Shown: positions 43,487 through 53,079 of the stretch, piece by piece | Position numbering within the stretch: position 1 is the stretch's first letter | Layout: the number at the start of each line of letters is the position of its first letter | Assembly: GCA_002255575.1 (NCBI GenBank) | Contig: NCAT01000014.1 | Location: 1 to 64,000, forward strand | Origin: Acidocella sp. 20-57-95 | GTDB taxonomy: Bacteria > Pseudomonadota > Alphaproteobacteria > Acetobacterales > Acetobacteraceae | Direction: 5' to 3' | DNA length: 64,000 bases | Program-made: the position numbers and the translations under genes | The notes under the pieces: generated by a model | What the model saw: the letters and a program-made list of their open reading frames with translations, nothing else | Database searches by the model: none | What the model was told of the DNA's origin: nothing

Positions 43487-43522
43487 ATCAGGTGTTCTTT
43501 CAAGTTGTGGGTGATAGTGCGG

Positions 43523-44707
43523 TCAAGCGGTCGCCGTCAATCTTTGGGCGGGGGCAACCCACGCTTTTAGCCGCGCCAACGCTTCCTGCAACACCGAATC
43601 TTGCTTGCAGAAGGCAAAGCGCACAAAGTGGCGGGGTGCGTGGCCGTCATAAAAGGCCGAAAGCGGAATCGCGGCCACGCCGGCTTGCTCGGTAATGGCG
43701 CGGCAAAATTCCATGTCGTCGCCGCTGAACCCAAGCGGGGCAAAATCGGCGGTGACAAAATAGCTGCCATCGGAGGGCAGTACCTCGAAGCCGAGCTCCT
43801 GCAGGCCCGCTGACAGCAAATCGCGTTTGGCGGCTAACTTGCTACCGAGGCTGGTGAAATAATCATCATCCTTGTTCAGCCCCACCGCCACGGCACGCTG
43901 TAAATTCGGTGCGCTGGTGAACGTGAAATTTTGGTGCGCTTTGGCGACAAGGCTGACCAGCGCATTTGGCCCGGACACGTAGCCGATCTTCCAGCCTGTG
44001 AGCGAAAATGTCTTGCCGGCACTGCCGATGCGCAAGCAGCGCTCTGCCATGCCCGGCAGTGTCATGAGCGGGATATGCTTGGCTGGGGCGAACACCAGAT
44101 GCTCGTAAACCTCGTCGCACACCGCGTAGGCATCGTGTTGTTCCAGCAGCCCGGCGATGAAGCGTAATTCGTCCGCTGTGAACACTTTGCCGCACGGGTT
44201 CATGGGGGAATTCAGCAGCAGTAGCTTGGTATTAGGCGAAAACGCGGCTGCCAGTTCAGCGCGTGGCAGCACCCAGCCCGGTGGGTTTACCCGCACCAGC
44301 TTGGGGATGCCGCCCAGCAGCTTAATCACCGGCAGGTAGGTGTCATAAAGCGGTTCGATCACCACCACCTCATCACCTGGGTTGATCAAGGCGGTGAGGC
44401 TGGCGGCCAAAGCTTCGGTGGCGCCGGAGGTGACCACCACGCCGCCATTTGGGTCAATATTCAGCCCGTAAAACCGCTTGTTCGCCGCTGCCACCGCCGC
44501 GCGCAGCTCCGGCAGGCCGGTCATGGGCGGGTATTGGTTGCGGTGGTCCAGCAATGCATCCGCCGCCGCCTGCACCACGTCGGGCGGGCCTTCCACATCC
44601 GGGAAGCCTTGGCCGAGATTGATCGCCTTATGCTGCACGGCAAGTGCCGACATAACAGTGAAAATCGTGGTGCCGATGTTGCTGAGCAGGGTGTTTGCGG
44701 GTTTCAC
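43523..44707 (-). CDS. PLP-dependent class I/II aminotransferase
   Basis: 394 residues, GTG start. Fold type I aminotransferase: NLGQGFPDVEGPPDVVQAAA, YPPMTGLPELRAAVAAANKR, VVVTSGATEALAASLTALI, LLNSPMNPCGKVF, CDEVYEHLVF and the PLP lysine in IGSAGKTFSLTGWKIGYVSGP, with Arg in HFVRFAFCK. The pattern is close to methionine/kynurenine aminotransferase-like (YbdL) and N-succinyldiaminopimelate aminotransferase (DapC) enzymes; substrate cannot be fixed. Single gene, divergent from glnB. Confidence 0.9.
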   Translation of the reverse strand: MKPANTLLSNIGTTIFTVMSALAVQHKAINLGQGFPDVEGPPDVVQAAADALLDHRNQYPPMTGLPELRAAVAAANKRFYGLNIDPNGGVVVTSGATEALAASLTALINPGDEVVVIEPLYDTYLPVIKLLGGIPKLVRVNPPGWVLPRAELAAAFSPNTKLLLLNSPMNPCGKVFTADELRFIAGLLEQHDAYAVCDEVYEHLVFAPAKHIPLMTLPGMAERCLRIGSAGKTFSLTGWKIGYVSGPNALVSLVAKAHQNFTFTSAPNLQRAVAVGLNKDDDYFTSLGSKLAAKRDLLSAGLQELGFEVLPSDGSYFVTADFAPLGFSGDDMEFCRAITEQAGVAAIPLSAFYDGHAPRHFVRFAFCKQDSVLQEALARLKAWVAPAQRLTATA

Positions 44708-44782
44708 AGATGGTCCTTCAACGTGCAGACGTAGGAAGTTACTATGTGTGCGGGGGAAAGTGCAAATTTGCTTAAAATTTAG

Positions 44783-45319
<537 letters not shown>

Positions 45320-45486
45320 CCGCATTCGATGTGATATGGCGCCAATTCGCGTGCAACCTCGTGCGGTGTGGCTGCTTGCCATGCCGCACGCCGCGTTGCA
45401 CACAGTCTTGCGCTCAGCGAATGCCGCATGGTGCGGGTTGGCTGCGGATTTGAAGCATTAACCTTTGTTAAAAACGGGGATTTAGT

Positions 45487-46914
45487 ATGGCGAAGAAGCC
45501 GAGCGACGAGGGCGTCGCGAAAGTATTGGAAATGATCAAGGAGAACGGGGTCGAATTTATTGATCTGCGTTTCACCGACCCCAAGGGTAAGTGGCAGCAC
45601 ACCGCCCAGTATGTTTCGACCGTCGATGAAGACTCCCTTACGGATGGCTTCATGTTCGACGGCTCGTCGATCGCTGGCTGGAAAGCCATCAATGAATCCG
45701 ACATGATTTTGAAGCCGGACCTAGCCACCGCGGTGATGGACCCGTTCGCGGCCAAGCCCAGCCTGATCCTGTTCTGCGACATCGTGGAGCCCTCCACCGG
45801 CCAGGGCTATGCCCGTGACCCGCGCTCGACCGCCAAGAAGGTGGAAGAATATGTGAAGTCAACCGGCATTGGCGATACCGTGGTGATCGGTGCGGAAGCT
45901 GAGTTTTTCATTTTTGATAGCGTGAAGTTCGGCACCGGCGGCAATTTCGGCACCTACCAGGTGGATTCCATCGAGGGCCCTGGCTCTTCGATGAAGGATT
46001 ACCCGGAAGGCAACATGGGTCACCGCCCAGCCGTGAAGGGTGGCTATTTCCCGGTTCCGCCGGTGGATGGCGATTCTGACCTGCGCGCTGAAATGCTCTC
46101 CGCGATGGGTGAAATGGGCCTGCCGATTGAAAAGCACCACCATGAAGTGGCACAGAGCCAGCATGAGCTCGGTACCCGGTTTGGGTCGCTGACCACCATG
46201 GCCGACCAGATGCAGATTTATAAATACTGCGTGCACAATGTGGCCCACAGCTACGGCAAGACCGCCACCTTTATGCCAAAGCCGATCTATGGCGATAACG
46301 GCTCAGGTATGCACACGCATATTTCCATCTGGAAAGCCGGCAAGCCACTATTTGCGGGCAATGGATATGCCGACCTGTCTGAGATGTGCCTGTATGCCAT
46401 TGGTGGCATCATCAAGCACGCCAAGGCCATCAACGCGTTCACCAACCCTTCGACCAACAGCTACAAGCGGTTGATCCCGGGTTTTGAAGCGCCGGTGCTG
46501 CTGGCTTATTCGGCTCGGAACCGTTCGGCGTCCTGCCGTATTCCCTACACCACGTCCCCGAAGGCCAAGCGCGTTGAAGTGCGCTTCCCTGACCCGACTG
46601 CCAACCCGTATCTGGCATACTCGGCCATTGCGATGGCGGCTCTGGATGGCATCAAGAACAAAATCCACCCGGGCGACCCGATGGACAAGGACTTGTACGA
46701 CCTGCCGCCGGAAGAGCTGAAAGGCATCCCGACCGTCTGCGGCAGCTTGCGTGAAGCTCTGACGTCGTTGGAAGCTGACCATGAGTTCCTGCTGGCTGGC
46801 GATGTGTTCTCGAAGGAACAGATCGAAAGCTATATCGAACTGAAGTGGAAGGATGTGTACCGTTTTGAACACACCCCGCACCCGGTTGAGTTCGAAATGT
46901 ACTACTCGGCTTAA
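45487..46914 (+). CDS. glnA: glutamine synthetase type I
   Basis: 475 residues, typical GSI-beta length. It makes glutamine from glutamate, ammonia and ATP. Visible: [91 protein letters not shown], and the adenylylated Tyr in [11 protein letters not shown]. Ribosome site GGGG about 10 bases before ATG. A strong terminator follows, so glnB-glnA is a closed operon. Confidence 0.97.
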   Translation: MAKKPSDEGVAKVLEMIKENGVEFIDLRFTDPKGKWQHTAQYVSTVDEDSLTDGFMFDGSSIAGWKAINESDMILKPDLATAVMDPFAAKPSLILFCDIVEPSTGQGYARDPRSTAKKVEEYVKSTGIGDTVVIGAEAEFFIFDSVKFGTGGNFGTYQVDSIEGPGSSMKDYPEGNMGHRPAVKGGYFPVPPVDGDSDLRAEMLSAMGEMGLPIEKHHHEVAQSQHELGTRFGSLTTMADQMQIYKYCVHNVAHSYGKTATFMPKPIYGDNGSGMHTHISIWKAGKPLFAGNGYADLSEMCLYAIGGIIKHAKAINAFTNPSTNSYKRLIPGFEAPVLLAYSARNRSASCRIPYTTSPKAKRVEVRFPDPTANPYLAYSAIAMAALDGIKNKIHPGDPMDKDLYDLPPEELKGIPTVCGSLREALTSLEADHEFLLAGDVFSKEQIESYIELKWKDVYRFEHTPHPVEFEMYYSA

Positions 46915-46937
46915 GTTTTTAAGTTGGGCGACAGAAA

Positions 46938-46961
46938 GGGGACCTTCGGGTCCCCTTTTTT
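46938..46961 (+). terminator. intrinsic terminator of glnA
   Basis: The stem GGGGACC/GGTCCCC with a TTCG tetraloop is followed by six T, 23 bp after the glnA stop. Confidence 0.95.
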
Positions 46962-47023
46962 GTTGGGTGCATTGCGAAACTCGCTCAGTTAAGATTGGTC
47001 CGATGTAATTAAAGGAGCTAATT

Positions 47024-47758
47024 TTGTCCGATTCTTTATGGTTCTCTGAAGTGGTTGCAGACAAATTGCGGTTTTACGTCTATCGACTGATCGATCCACG
47101 AAATGATGAGACCTTCTACGTTGGCAAGGGAACTGGCAACCGCGTTTTTGCTCACGCCAAAGGTGACATTGACACAGGCGAAGAAGCTTTAAGCGGGAAG
47201 TTGCAAAGAATCCGCGACATTCGGCAAGCAGGGCTAGATGTTATTCATCTCATTCATCGGCACGACATGGACGAATCAACAGCCTTTGAAGTCGAAGCTG
47301 CTTTGATCGATGCTTACCCCAACACAGAAAATCTTGTTAGTGGCCACTCCTCAGACGATCGAGGCTTAATGACAGTTCGTCAAATTTTAGAGCGTTACGA
47401 AGCGGAAGAAGCAATTTTCCAGCACAGCGCAGTAATCATTAATGTTGGCCGCCTGATTAAAAAAAAGCCAAGCATCTATGACGTTGTACACTATGCATGG
47501 GTAATTGACGTAAAACGAGCACAATCTGCCGAACTCATTTTGGCTGTTGACCGAGGGCTTATCGTTGGGGTTTTTATTGCAGAAATTTGGCTTTCTGCAA
47601 TTCTCGAAAACTTCCCAGAGCAAGAAAATGAATTTCCGAATCGCTGGGGGTTCAGGGGGCGAGAAGCGCCTGATGAAATAGCATCATTGTACGTAGGGCG
47701 GCGCATTCCGGAACGACTTCGAAAACGTGGGGCAGCAAATCCCATTCGGTACATTTAG
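47024..47758 (+). CDS. GIY-YIG domain (LEM-3-like) protein
   Basis: 244 residues with TTG start at 47024 (GGAG 8 bases upstream). The N-terminal domain reads FYVYRLIDPRNDETFYVGKGTGNRVFAHAKGD, a GIY-YIG nuclease core of the LEM-3 type, with later Glu in FEVEAALIDAYP. The C-terminal 130 residues (INVGRLIKKKPSIYDVVHYA, VDRGLIVGVFIAEIW) resemble a nucleotide- or modified-base-binding tail found with such nucleases. GC content is clearly lower than in the neighbours, which suggests transfer. It has no operon partners; a defence role is possible but unproved. Confidence 0.8.
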   Translation: MSDSLWFSEVVADKLRFYVYRLIDPRNDETFYVGKGTGNRVFAHAKGDIDTGEEALSGKLQRIRDIRQAGLDVIHLIHRHDMDESTAFEVEAALIDAYPNTENLVSGHSSDDRGLMTVRQILERYEAEEAIFQHSAVIINVGRLIKKKPSIYDVVHYAWVIDVKRAQSAELILAVDRGLIVGVFIAEIWLSAILENFPEQENEFPNRWGFRGREAPDEIASLYVGRRIPERLRKRGAANPIRYI

Positions 47759-47800
47759 TACTTATAACGTCACGTAAAAAATTCTGTCTGGCACGGATTC

Positions 47801-48673
47801 CTAAAAAACCTCGCGTGCTAGCTTTTGGAAATCCCGGTACCGCAAACCGAACGAATGGCCGTTCATGTGCATCATTTGGTATTTAGTTTTTCCGGCCAAG
47901 TGAATGATCCCAATCTCCTCATGCGGTGGGGTTGGTAAGACCAGCTTTTTCTTGGTCAGGTTTGCCAGCGGTAAGCAGGCATAGGTTTGCCAATTATCAG
48001 TGGCGCGCAGGGTGCCGATATCGATATTGTTTAAGTAAATCAACTTATGCAATGGAATCTGGTCGGAGAAATAGATGTTTTGTCCTTGCTGGAATTTTAC
48101 ATGCAGCATGGCAAGCTCCTGCTGCCATAATGCCCATACGCGGGAATTATGGCGCAGGGCGATGACCCCGGCATTGAGCATCGGTTTATCAAGCGGCATG
48201 CTGGTTAAATTGTCAGCTTCATTACGGGCATAGATTGTCGCGGTACGTTTAGACGGGGTGGGGTAATTGAGATAATGAATGTCAAACTCAGGATGGATCG
48301 CGATCTCATGTTTTTGCGCCTGGGCAATAATGCGCGGCAGTGAGTCCGCGCCCTGGAACCAGCAATCAGAATCAATCCAGACATACAGTTGATAGCCTGG
48401 AAATATCATCGGCAGCCGCGCCTTGGCACCGCTATAGGCCGCGTAATATCCGAACCGTTTGGAAAATTCCGGCGGTGGTGGCATGGCAACTTGCATGGTG
48501 GCCCGCCCACCTATGCCGGGCGGCGGTGTTTGCGTGCCAAAATTGATGAAAGCGATATCGCAGGCGCCTGGATAGAATTCGTGGAAGGAGGCAAAGAGAT
48601 CTTCCGCCAGGTCGAAATGGCTTTCATCGCAGCCAGTGACCACCAGAATATCGCGGTTTCTAAGAAACGGCAT
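47801..48673 (-). CDS. glycosyltransferase-like hypothetical protein
   Basis: 290 residues. The order ILVVTGCDESHFDLAEDLFA, YVWIDSDCWFQGADSL (DxD-type metal motif), DKPMLNAGVIALRHNSRVWALWQQEL (receptor side NAG motif), SDQIPLHKLIYLN and GIIHLAGKTKYQMM is that of nucleotide-diphospho-sugar transferases of the GT8-like group. No signal peptide. Acceptor unknown. The gene is single and followed by nothing on its strand for 40 bp before the GIY-YIG stop. Confidence 0.7.
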   Translation of the reverse strand: MPFLRNRDILVVTGCDESHFDLAEDLFASFHEFYPGACDIAFINFGTQTPPPGIGGRATMQVAMPPPPEFSKRFGYYAAYSGAKARLPMIFPGYQLYVWIDSDCWFQGADSLPRIIAQAQKHEIAIHPEFDIHYLNYPTPSKRTATIYARNEADNLTSMPLDKPMLNAGVIALRHNSRVWALWQQELAMLHVKFQQGQNIYFSDQIPLHKLIYLNNIDIGTLRATDNWQTYACLPLANLTKKKLVLPTPPHEEIGIIHLAGKTKYQMMHMNGHSFGLRYRDFQKLAREVF

Positions 48674-48807
48674 TTTTCAAACCATCCTTCGCGATACGCC
48701 GCGGCCTGGGCGCCAATATTCCGGCAACGACCTCTATTTATGTGTGAACAGACCGTGCGAGGGAAGTTTTTTATTTGCAAGAGCCTCCGATATTTCTGAG
48801 GCGCTGT

Positions 48808-49725
48808 TTACGGCCAGTCAGTTGGTTGGTTGACGCTTACCCGGTTGCGGCCGGTGTCTTTGGCCTTGCGCATCGCCTGACGGGCACCGAGCAAGACATC
48901 ATTTGCTGAATAATTGTCTGGGTCGACCATTGAAATACCAATACTCACCGAGAGTCTCACCGGCCCGGCGGGTGTTACAAAGGGCGTGGCAGCAATGGCG
49001 GTGCGTAGACGTTCACAGAGTGTGGTTGCATCGGACAGGGTGATGCTCGGCATGCAGATGCCGAACCTGTCATGGCTCAACTTGCCGATGGAATCGACCC
49101 GACGGATATTGTCGGTGAGCAGGTCGGCTAGCGCAAATATCACCGCCTGGCTGGCTAGTTCGCCATAGGTTTCGCTCACGCGCCGGAATTTATCGATGTC
49201 GATATACGCGACACATGGTGCCGCAACGCCTCTTGTATAGGCGGCGGCGACAATTGCATCGAGGTTGCGGGTGAAGGCGCGCAAATTTGGCAGGCCGGTC
49301 AGCGTGTCGCGCTCGGCGGTATATTCCTGTTCATCCAGGCGGCGCTTATCGAGGGTGACATCGCGCTCAATGGCGACGAACGCGATGAGGCGACCGTGAT
49401 CATCGTGCAGCGGGGTGATCCGCATATCCAACCAATAGGGCGCGCCCGCTTTGGAAAAATTCAGTATTTTTTCGTGCGCCTCCCGTCCGGCAGCCAAGGC
49501 ATTCCTGATCGCTTGCAAGGTCATGCGGCTGGTGCCCGGACCTTGCAAAATACGTGGCGACCGCCCCATCACTTCGGCGGCGCTATAGCCGGTAAGCCGG
49601 GTGAAAGCTGGGTTAACATAGAGAATGACCGGGCCTGGTGGCTCCAGTTCAGGGGTGGTTACGATGATCACGTCATCGGCAGCCTCAACGATGCTGCGAA
49701 AACGGATGTTCGTTAGTGAAATCAT
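48808..49725 (-). CDS. PAS-GGDEF signalling protein with degenerate GGDEF
   Basis: 305 residues. A LOV-type PAS domain covers about 5-125 (YVNPAFTRLTGYSAAEVMGR, SPRILQGPGTSR, APYWLDMRITPLHDDHG), but the light-reactive Cys of GxNCRFLQ is replaced by Pro, so it should not be a flavin photosensor of the usual kind. A diguanylate cyclase domain follows (RDTLTGLPNLRAF, AYIDIDKFRRVSETYG). Its signature is KLSHDRFGI instead of GGDEF, so it is probably inactive as a cyclase. No membrane segment. It may act by protein contact. Confidence 0.88.
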   Translation of the reverse strand: MISLTNIRFRSIVEAADDVIIVTTPELEPPGPVILYVNPAFTRLTGYSAAEVMGRSPRILQGPGTSRMTLQAIRNALAAGREAHEKILNFSKAGAPYWLDMRITPLHDDHGRLIAFVAIERDVTLDKRRLDEQEYTAERDTLTGLPNLRAFTRNLDAIVAAAYTRGVAAPCVAYIDIDKFRRVSETYGELASQAVIFALADLLTDNIRRVDSIGKLSHDRFGICMPSITLSDATTLCERLRTAIAATPFVTPAGPVRLSVSIGISMVDPDNYSANDVLLGARQAMRKAKDTGRNRVSVNQPTDWP

Positions 49726-49851
49726 GGCCTAGCGCTTCCGAGCATGCCCTGTGATGGGCAGCTTTAATAAGGACTTGTACAACGTAATGGATGTTATCCG
49801 CCACAAAATAGTAAGGCACTATGACTTACATCATGGCGCGGTCACTTGGCG

Positions 49852-50274
49852 CTAATCTAAATCCCGGTTGCTGCGCAGCTTCTTGATGCCGGAACGGGTG
49901 GATTTCGCCGCTAACCGCCGGGTTTTGGAAGCCAGGGTGGGGCGGGTTGGTTTGCGATAGATGGGGGCCACGGCGGCCTCCCGGATCATCTCAAACAGCC
50001 GCTCACGGGCATCTTCGCGGTTACGCAATTGGGTGCGGTGCTGGTTGGCGGTAATCACGATCACGCCGTCATTGGTCAAACGGCGCCCGGCGATGGTGGC
50101 GAGGCGCGACTTTACGGCCGGGGGCAGGGTGGGGCAGTTGGCAAGGTTGAAGCGCAACTGTACGGCGGTTGCCACCTTATTCACATTTTGCCCGCCCGGG
50201 CCGGAGGCGGTGATGAAGCTTTCTTCTAGCTCAGATTCGTCGATGGCGAGGCGGGGGGTGATTTGCAGCATCAT
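49852..50274 (-). CDS. arfB: alternative ribosome-rescue factor ArfB (peptidyl-tRNA hydrolase)
   Basis: 140 residues. The catalytic GGQ lies in FITASGPGGQNVNKVATAVQLRFN, and the basic C-terminal tail (KPTRPTLASKTRRLAAKSTR, KKLRSNR) is the part that enters the empty mRNA channel of stalled ribosomes. It releases the nascent chain on non-stop mRNAs. Length is normal for ArfB and rules out RF1/RF2. Single gene. Confidence 0.95.
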   Translation of the reverse strand: MMLQITPRLAIDESELEESFITASGPGGQNVNKVATAVQLRFNLANCPTLPPAVKSRLATIAGRRLTNDGVIVITANQHRTQLRNREDARERLFEMIREAAVAPIYRKPTRPTLASKTRRLAAKSTRSGIKKLRSNRDLD

Positions 50275-50367
50275 GGGCGCATAATGCCAACGCGCGATGG
50301 TGCTCTCAGAGACAAGATGAGGATGGCCGGGTCAGGCCCGGCCATGACAGGAGAGGCCGGACCGCGA

Positions 50368-50667
50368 TTAAGCGGCTTTGGCGTCTTTTTTGGCGGCGGC
50401 TTTTTCAATCCGGCGCTTCAGGGCCAGGCCCTCGGTGGTGTGTTTGGCATCCGAAACGCTCATGATGAACGCATCCAGACCGCCATTATGCTCGATGGTG
50501 CGCAGAGCGCGGGTGGACAGACGCAGGCGCACAGTGCCCAGAATATCGGACAGCAGCGTGGTTTCCTGCAGGTTCGGCAGGAACCGGCGGCGGGTCTTGT
50601 TGTTGGCATGGCTGACATTATTGCCAGATTGCACAGTCTTCCCGGTGAGTTCGCAGCGGCGGGCCAT
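50368..50667 (-). CDS. rpmB: 50S ribosomal protein L28
   Basis: 99 residues from ATG 50667 ([20 protein letters not shown]). [13 protein letters not shown] and [21 protein letters not shown] are typical of bL28. Ala/Lys-rich C-terminal end as in alphaproteobacteria. Single gene. Confidence 0.97.
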   Translation of the reverse strand: MARRCELTGKTVQSGNNVSHANNKTRRRFLPNLQETTLLSDILGTVRLRLSTRALRTIEHNGGLDAFIMSVSDAKHTTEGLALKRRIEKAAAKKDAKAA

Positions 50668-50767
50668 CGTAAACATCCTAATAAATAACAAAGGCGGGCC
50701 GGGGTGCCGGTCCGCGTGGTGAAGGCGGTCTTATGGTGAAAACGGCTTGAGAGGTCAAGTCTCCCCG

Positions 50768-50818
50768 CCGGCCAGAGGCCGGCAAAATAGAATATCCGGC
50801 CAGAGGCCGGCAAAATAG
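50768..50818. repeat. two 23-bp direct repeats with internal palindrome
   Basis: The same 23 bases occur at 50768-50790 and 50796-50818, separated by 5 bp. Each contains CCGGCC-AGA-GGCCGG, an inverted repeat, followed by CAAAATAG. They lie between rpmB and the gene at 50866. REP-like or a regulatory tandem; function unknown. Confidence 0.75.
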
Positions 50819-50865
50819 CAGTTCCAGCAAGTGGCCGGTGAAACGTAATTTAACGGAGAGGCTGG

Positions 50866-51123
50866 TTAAGCTTGCCCTGCCGTATCCGGGCCGGACATAC
50901 CGCGCATTTCGCCGGATTCCACGCTAGCAATGGCGTTTTGTAGAATTTGCACGATCACGTCCTCGGGCAAGCTGCGCGATAAGACACCCATGGCACCACC
51001 CAGCAGGGCTGACGCAATGGCCATCGAAGAGACTTTCTGGCCCATCATGTATTCAATGGCCTTATCGACCACCGAGCCGGCATGGGAGAGGTCACGATCT
51101 TGCAGTTCAGGCATGTCAGTCAT
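50866..51123 (-). CDS. small hypothetical protein
   Basis: 85 residues from ATG 51123 (51114 also possible). Mostly helical: AGSVVDKAIEYMMGQKVSSM, AIASALLGGAMGVLSRSLPE, DVIVQILQNAIASVESGEMR. The middle is moderately hydrophobic and Ala/Gly-rich. I recognise no family. It lies about 60 bp behind the ABC exporter on the same strand, so it may share its transcript. Confidence 0.65.
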   Translation of the reverse strand: MTDMPELQDRDLSHAGSVVDKAIEYMMGQKVSSMAIASALLGGAMGVLSRSLPEDVIVQILQNAIASVESGEMRGMSGPDTAGQA

Positions 51124-51185
51124 TGTTTGTCCAAAATTCACTTATTTCAAATGGTCCTGACCGCGGAAGATACCAGCGTCAAGCC

Positions 51186-53069
51186 TCATTCAGCGGCAGC
51201 GGGCACGGTATTTTGAACATCCTCAGCTCCGGCTTCCTGCTCCACCTGGGCAGCCCACATGGCGGCGTACACGCCCTCGGCGTTCAGCAGGGCGGCATGG
51301 GTGCCGCGTTCCACAATTTCACCTTCACGCAGTACCAAAATTTCGTCAGCATCGGTGATGGTGGAAAGCCGGTGCGCGATCACCAGCGTGGTGCGGTGAT
51401 TGGCGATCGAGCGTAACGCCGTGCCAATTTCCTGCTCGGTCGCGGTATCCAGCGCGCTGGTGGCTTCATCGAGGATCAGGATGCGGGGGTTTTTCAGAAT
51501 GGTGCGGGCAATCGCCACACGCTGCTTCTCACCGCCAGAGAGTTTTAAGCCACGCTCCCCAACTTTCGTTTTGTAACCATCGGGCAGCGAGACAATGAAA
51601 TCATGGATTTGGGCAAGCCGGGCGGCTTGTTCAATTTCCGCCACGGTGGCGCCAGGCTTGCCGTAGGCGATGTTGTAGAAAATCGTGTCGTTAAACAGCA
51701 CCGTATCCTGTGGCACCACGCCGATGGCACCGCGTAAGCTGTGCTGGGTGATGTCCTTTACATTCACGCCATCGACCAGCACCGCACCGGCAACCGTATC
51801 ATAGAACCGGAACATCAGGCGCGAGATGGTGGATTTGCCAGAGCCGGTAGGCCCGACCAGTGCCACTTTCTGGCCCGGGGCGGCAGTGAAGCTGATGCCT
51901 TTCAGAATCGCGCGGTCCGGGTTGTAGCTGAAATGTACATCCTCAAAACGAATTTCCGGCGGGGCGCCTTGCGGCGCCAGTGCGATGGCACCCGGTTTGT
52001 CCGTGATTTCATGATTGACCCGCAGCAGCGAGAACATCTGCTCCATGTCGATCAAACCCTGGTTGATTTGCAGATACACAAAGCCCAGGAAGTTCAGCGG
52101 CACGTAAAGCTGCATCAGGTAGGTATTCACCAGCACAAACTGGCCAACGGTGAGCGTGCGGTGTACCACCCCGTAAGCGGCCATCAGCATCATCACGGCG
52201 AGGGCTGCCGAAATAATCATGGCCTGCCCAATGTTGAGCGCGTTCAGCGAAACCTGAGACTTTACCGAGGCTTTTTCATAACGCGCCAGGCTTTCGTCAA
52301 ACCGGCGGGATTCATGCACCTCATTGCCGAAATATTTGACCGTCTCGAAATTCAGCAGGCTATCGATGGCTTTGGTTTGCGCCTCGTTGTCGGTCTCGTT
52401 CATCTGGCGGCGGAACTTGGTCCGCCAGGCGGTGAAGCTGAAGGTGAACACCATATACAGCCCGACCGCGACAAACGTGATGAGCGCGTACCAGACATTG
52501 AATAAATGCCAGAGAATGCCGACCGTGAGCAGAAGCTCGATGATGGTGGGCAGCACGTTGAATGTGGCGAGGCGCAGGACATTCTGGATGCCGAGCGTGC
52601 CGCGTAGAATAATGTTGGAAAGCCCGCCGGTCTGGCGGTCTAGGTGGAAGCGCATGGAAAGCCCATGCAGATGTTCAAAGGTTTGGCGGGCCACCACGCG
52701 GGAGGCACGCATTTGCACAGCGGCAAAAATGGCGTCGCGCAATTCACCAAAGGCGGCGGAGGCGATGCGCACCCCCGCATAGGCCACGATGATGGCGGCC
52801 GGGACGGCAATGACCAAATCCGTATGGTCCTGGTGCGCCAGCGCATCGACCGCATGGGAATAGAGAATTGGTACGTAAACGGTGGCGACCTTCGCCAACA
52901 CCATACAGATGGTGGCCAGCACCAGGCGCACGCGCAAGCCCAGCTCATGCTTTGGCCACAAATAGGGCAATAGCGAAAATATGGTGGACCAGTTACCGCG
53001 CGGCGTTTTGGCACCGTCAGCAGTTTTAGGGGCAGTGTGGGGGTTGGCAGAATGGGCAGAGCGGGTCAT
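51186..53069 (-). CDS. Atm1-type ABC exporter (half transporter)
   Basis: 627 residues from ATG 53069. N-terminal membrane domain with six segments (about 35-330), C-terminal ATPase with Walker A LVGPTGSGKSTISRLMFRFY, Q-loop GVVPQDTVLF, signature LSGGEKQRVAIARTIL and Walker B ILILDEATSALD, H-switch VIAHRLSTI. The pattern LNFLGFVYLQINQGLIDMEQMF with MNETDNEAQTKAIDSLLNFETVKYFGNE is characteristic of Atm1/HMT1-type exporters of glutathione conjugates, linked to Fe-S assembly or heavy metal detoxification. It works as a homodimer in the inner membrane. Start only 10 bp from the divergent Nudix gene. Confidence 0.93.
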   Translation of the reverse strand: MTRSAHSANPHTAPKTADGAKTPRGNWSTIFSLLPYLWPKHELGLRVRLVLATICMVLAKVATVYVPILYSHAVDALAHQDHTDLVIAVPAAIIVAYAGVRIASAAFGELRDAIFAAVQMRASRVVARQTFEHLHGLSMRFHLDRQTGGLSNIILRGTLGIQNVLRLATFNVLPTIIELLLTVGILWHLFNVWYALITFVAVGLYMVFTFSFTAWRTKFRRQMNETDNEAQTKAIDSLLNFETVKYFGNEVHESRRFDESLARYEKASVKSQVSLNALNIGQAMIISAALAVMMLMAAYGVVHRTLTVGQFVLVNTYLMQLYVPLNFLGFVYLQINQGLIDMEQMFSLLRVNHEITDKPGAIALAPQGAPPEIRFEDVHFSYNPDRAILKGISFTAAPGQKVALVGPTGSGKSTISRLMFRFYDTVAGAVLVDGVNVKDITQHSLRGAIGVVPQDTVLFNDTIFYNIAYGKPGATVAEIEQAARLAQIHDFIVSLPDGYKTKVGERGLKLSGGEKQRVAIARTILKNPRILILDEATSALDTATEQEIGTALRSIANHRTTLVIAHRLSTITDADEILVLREGEIVERGTHAALLNAEGVYAAMWAAQVEQEAGAEDVQNTVPAAAE

Positions 53070-53079
53070 GTGACGGGAG

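Noticed and set aside
45320-45486. Second sigma-54 promoter between glnB and glnA
   Set aside because: I looked for GG-N10-GC here; the nearest candidates have wrong spacing or TG in place of GG.
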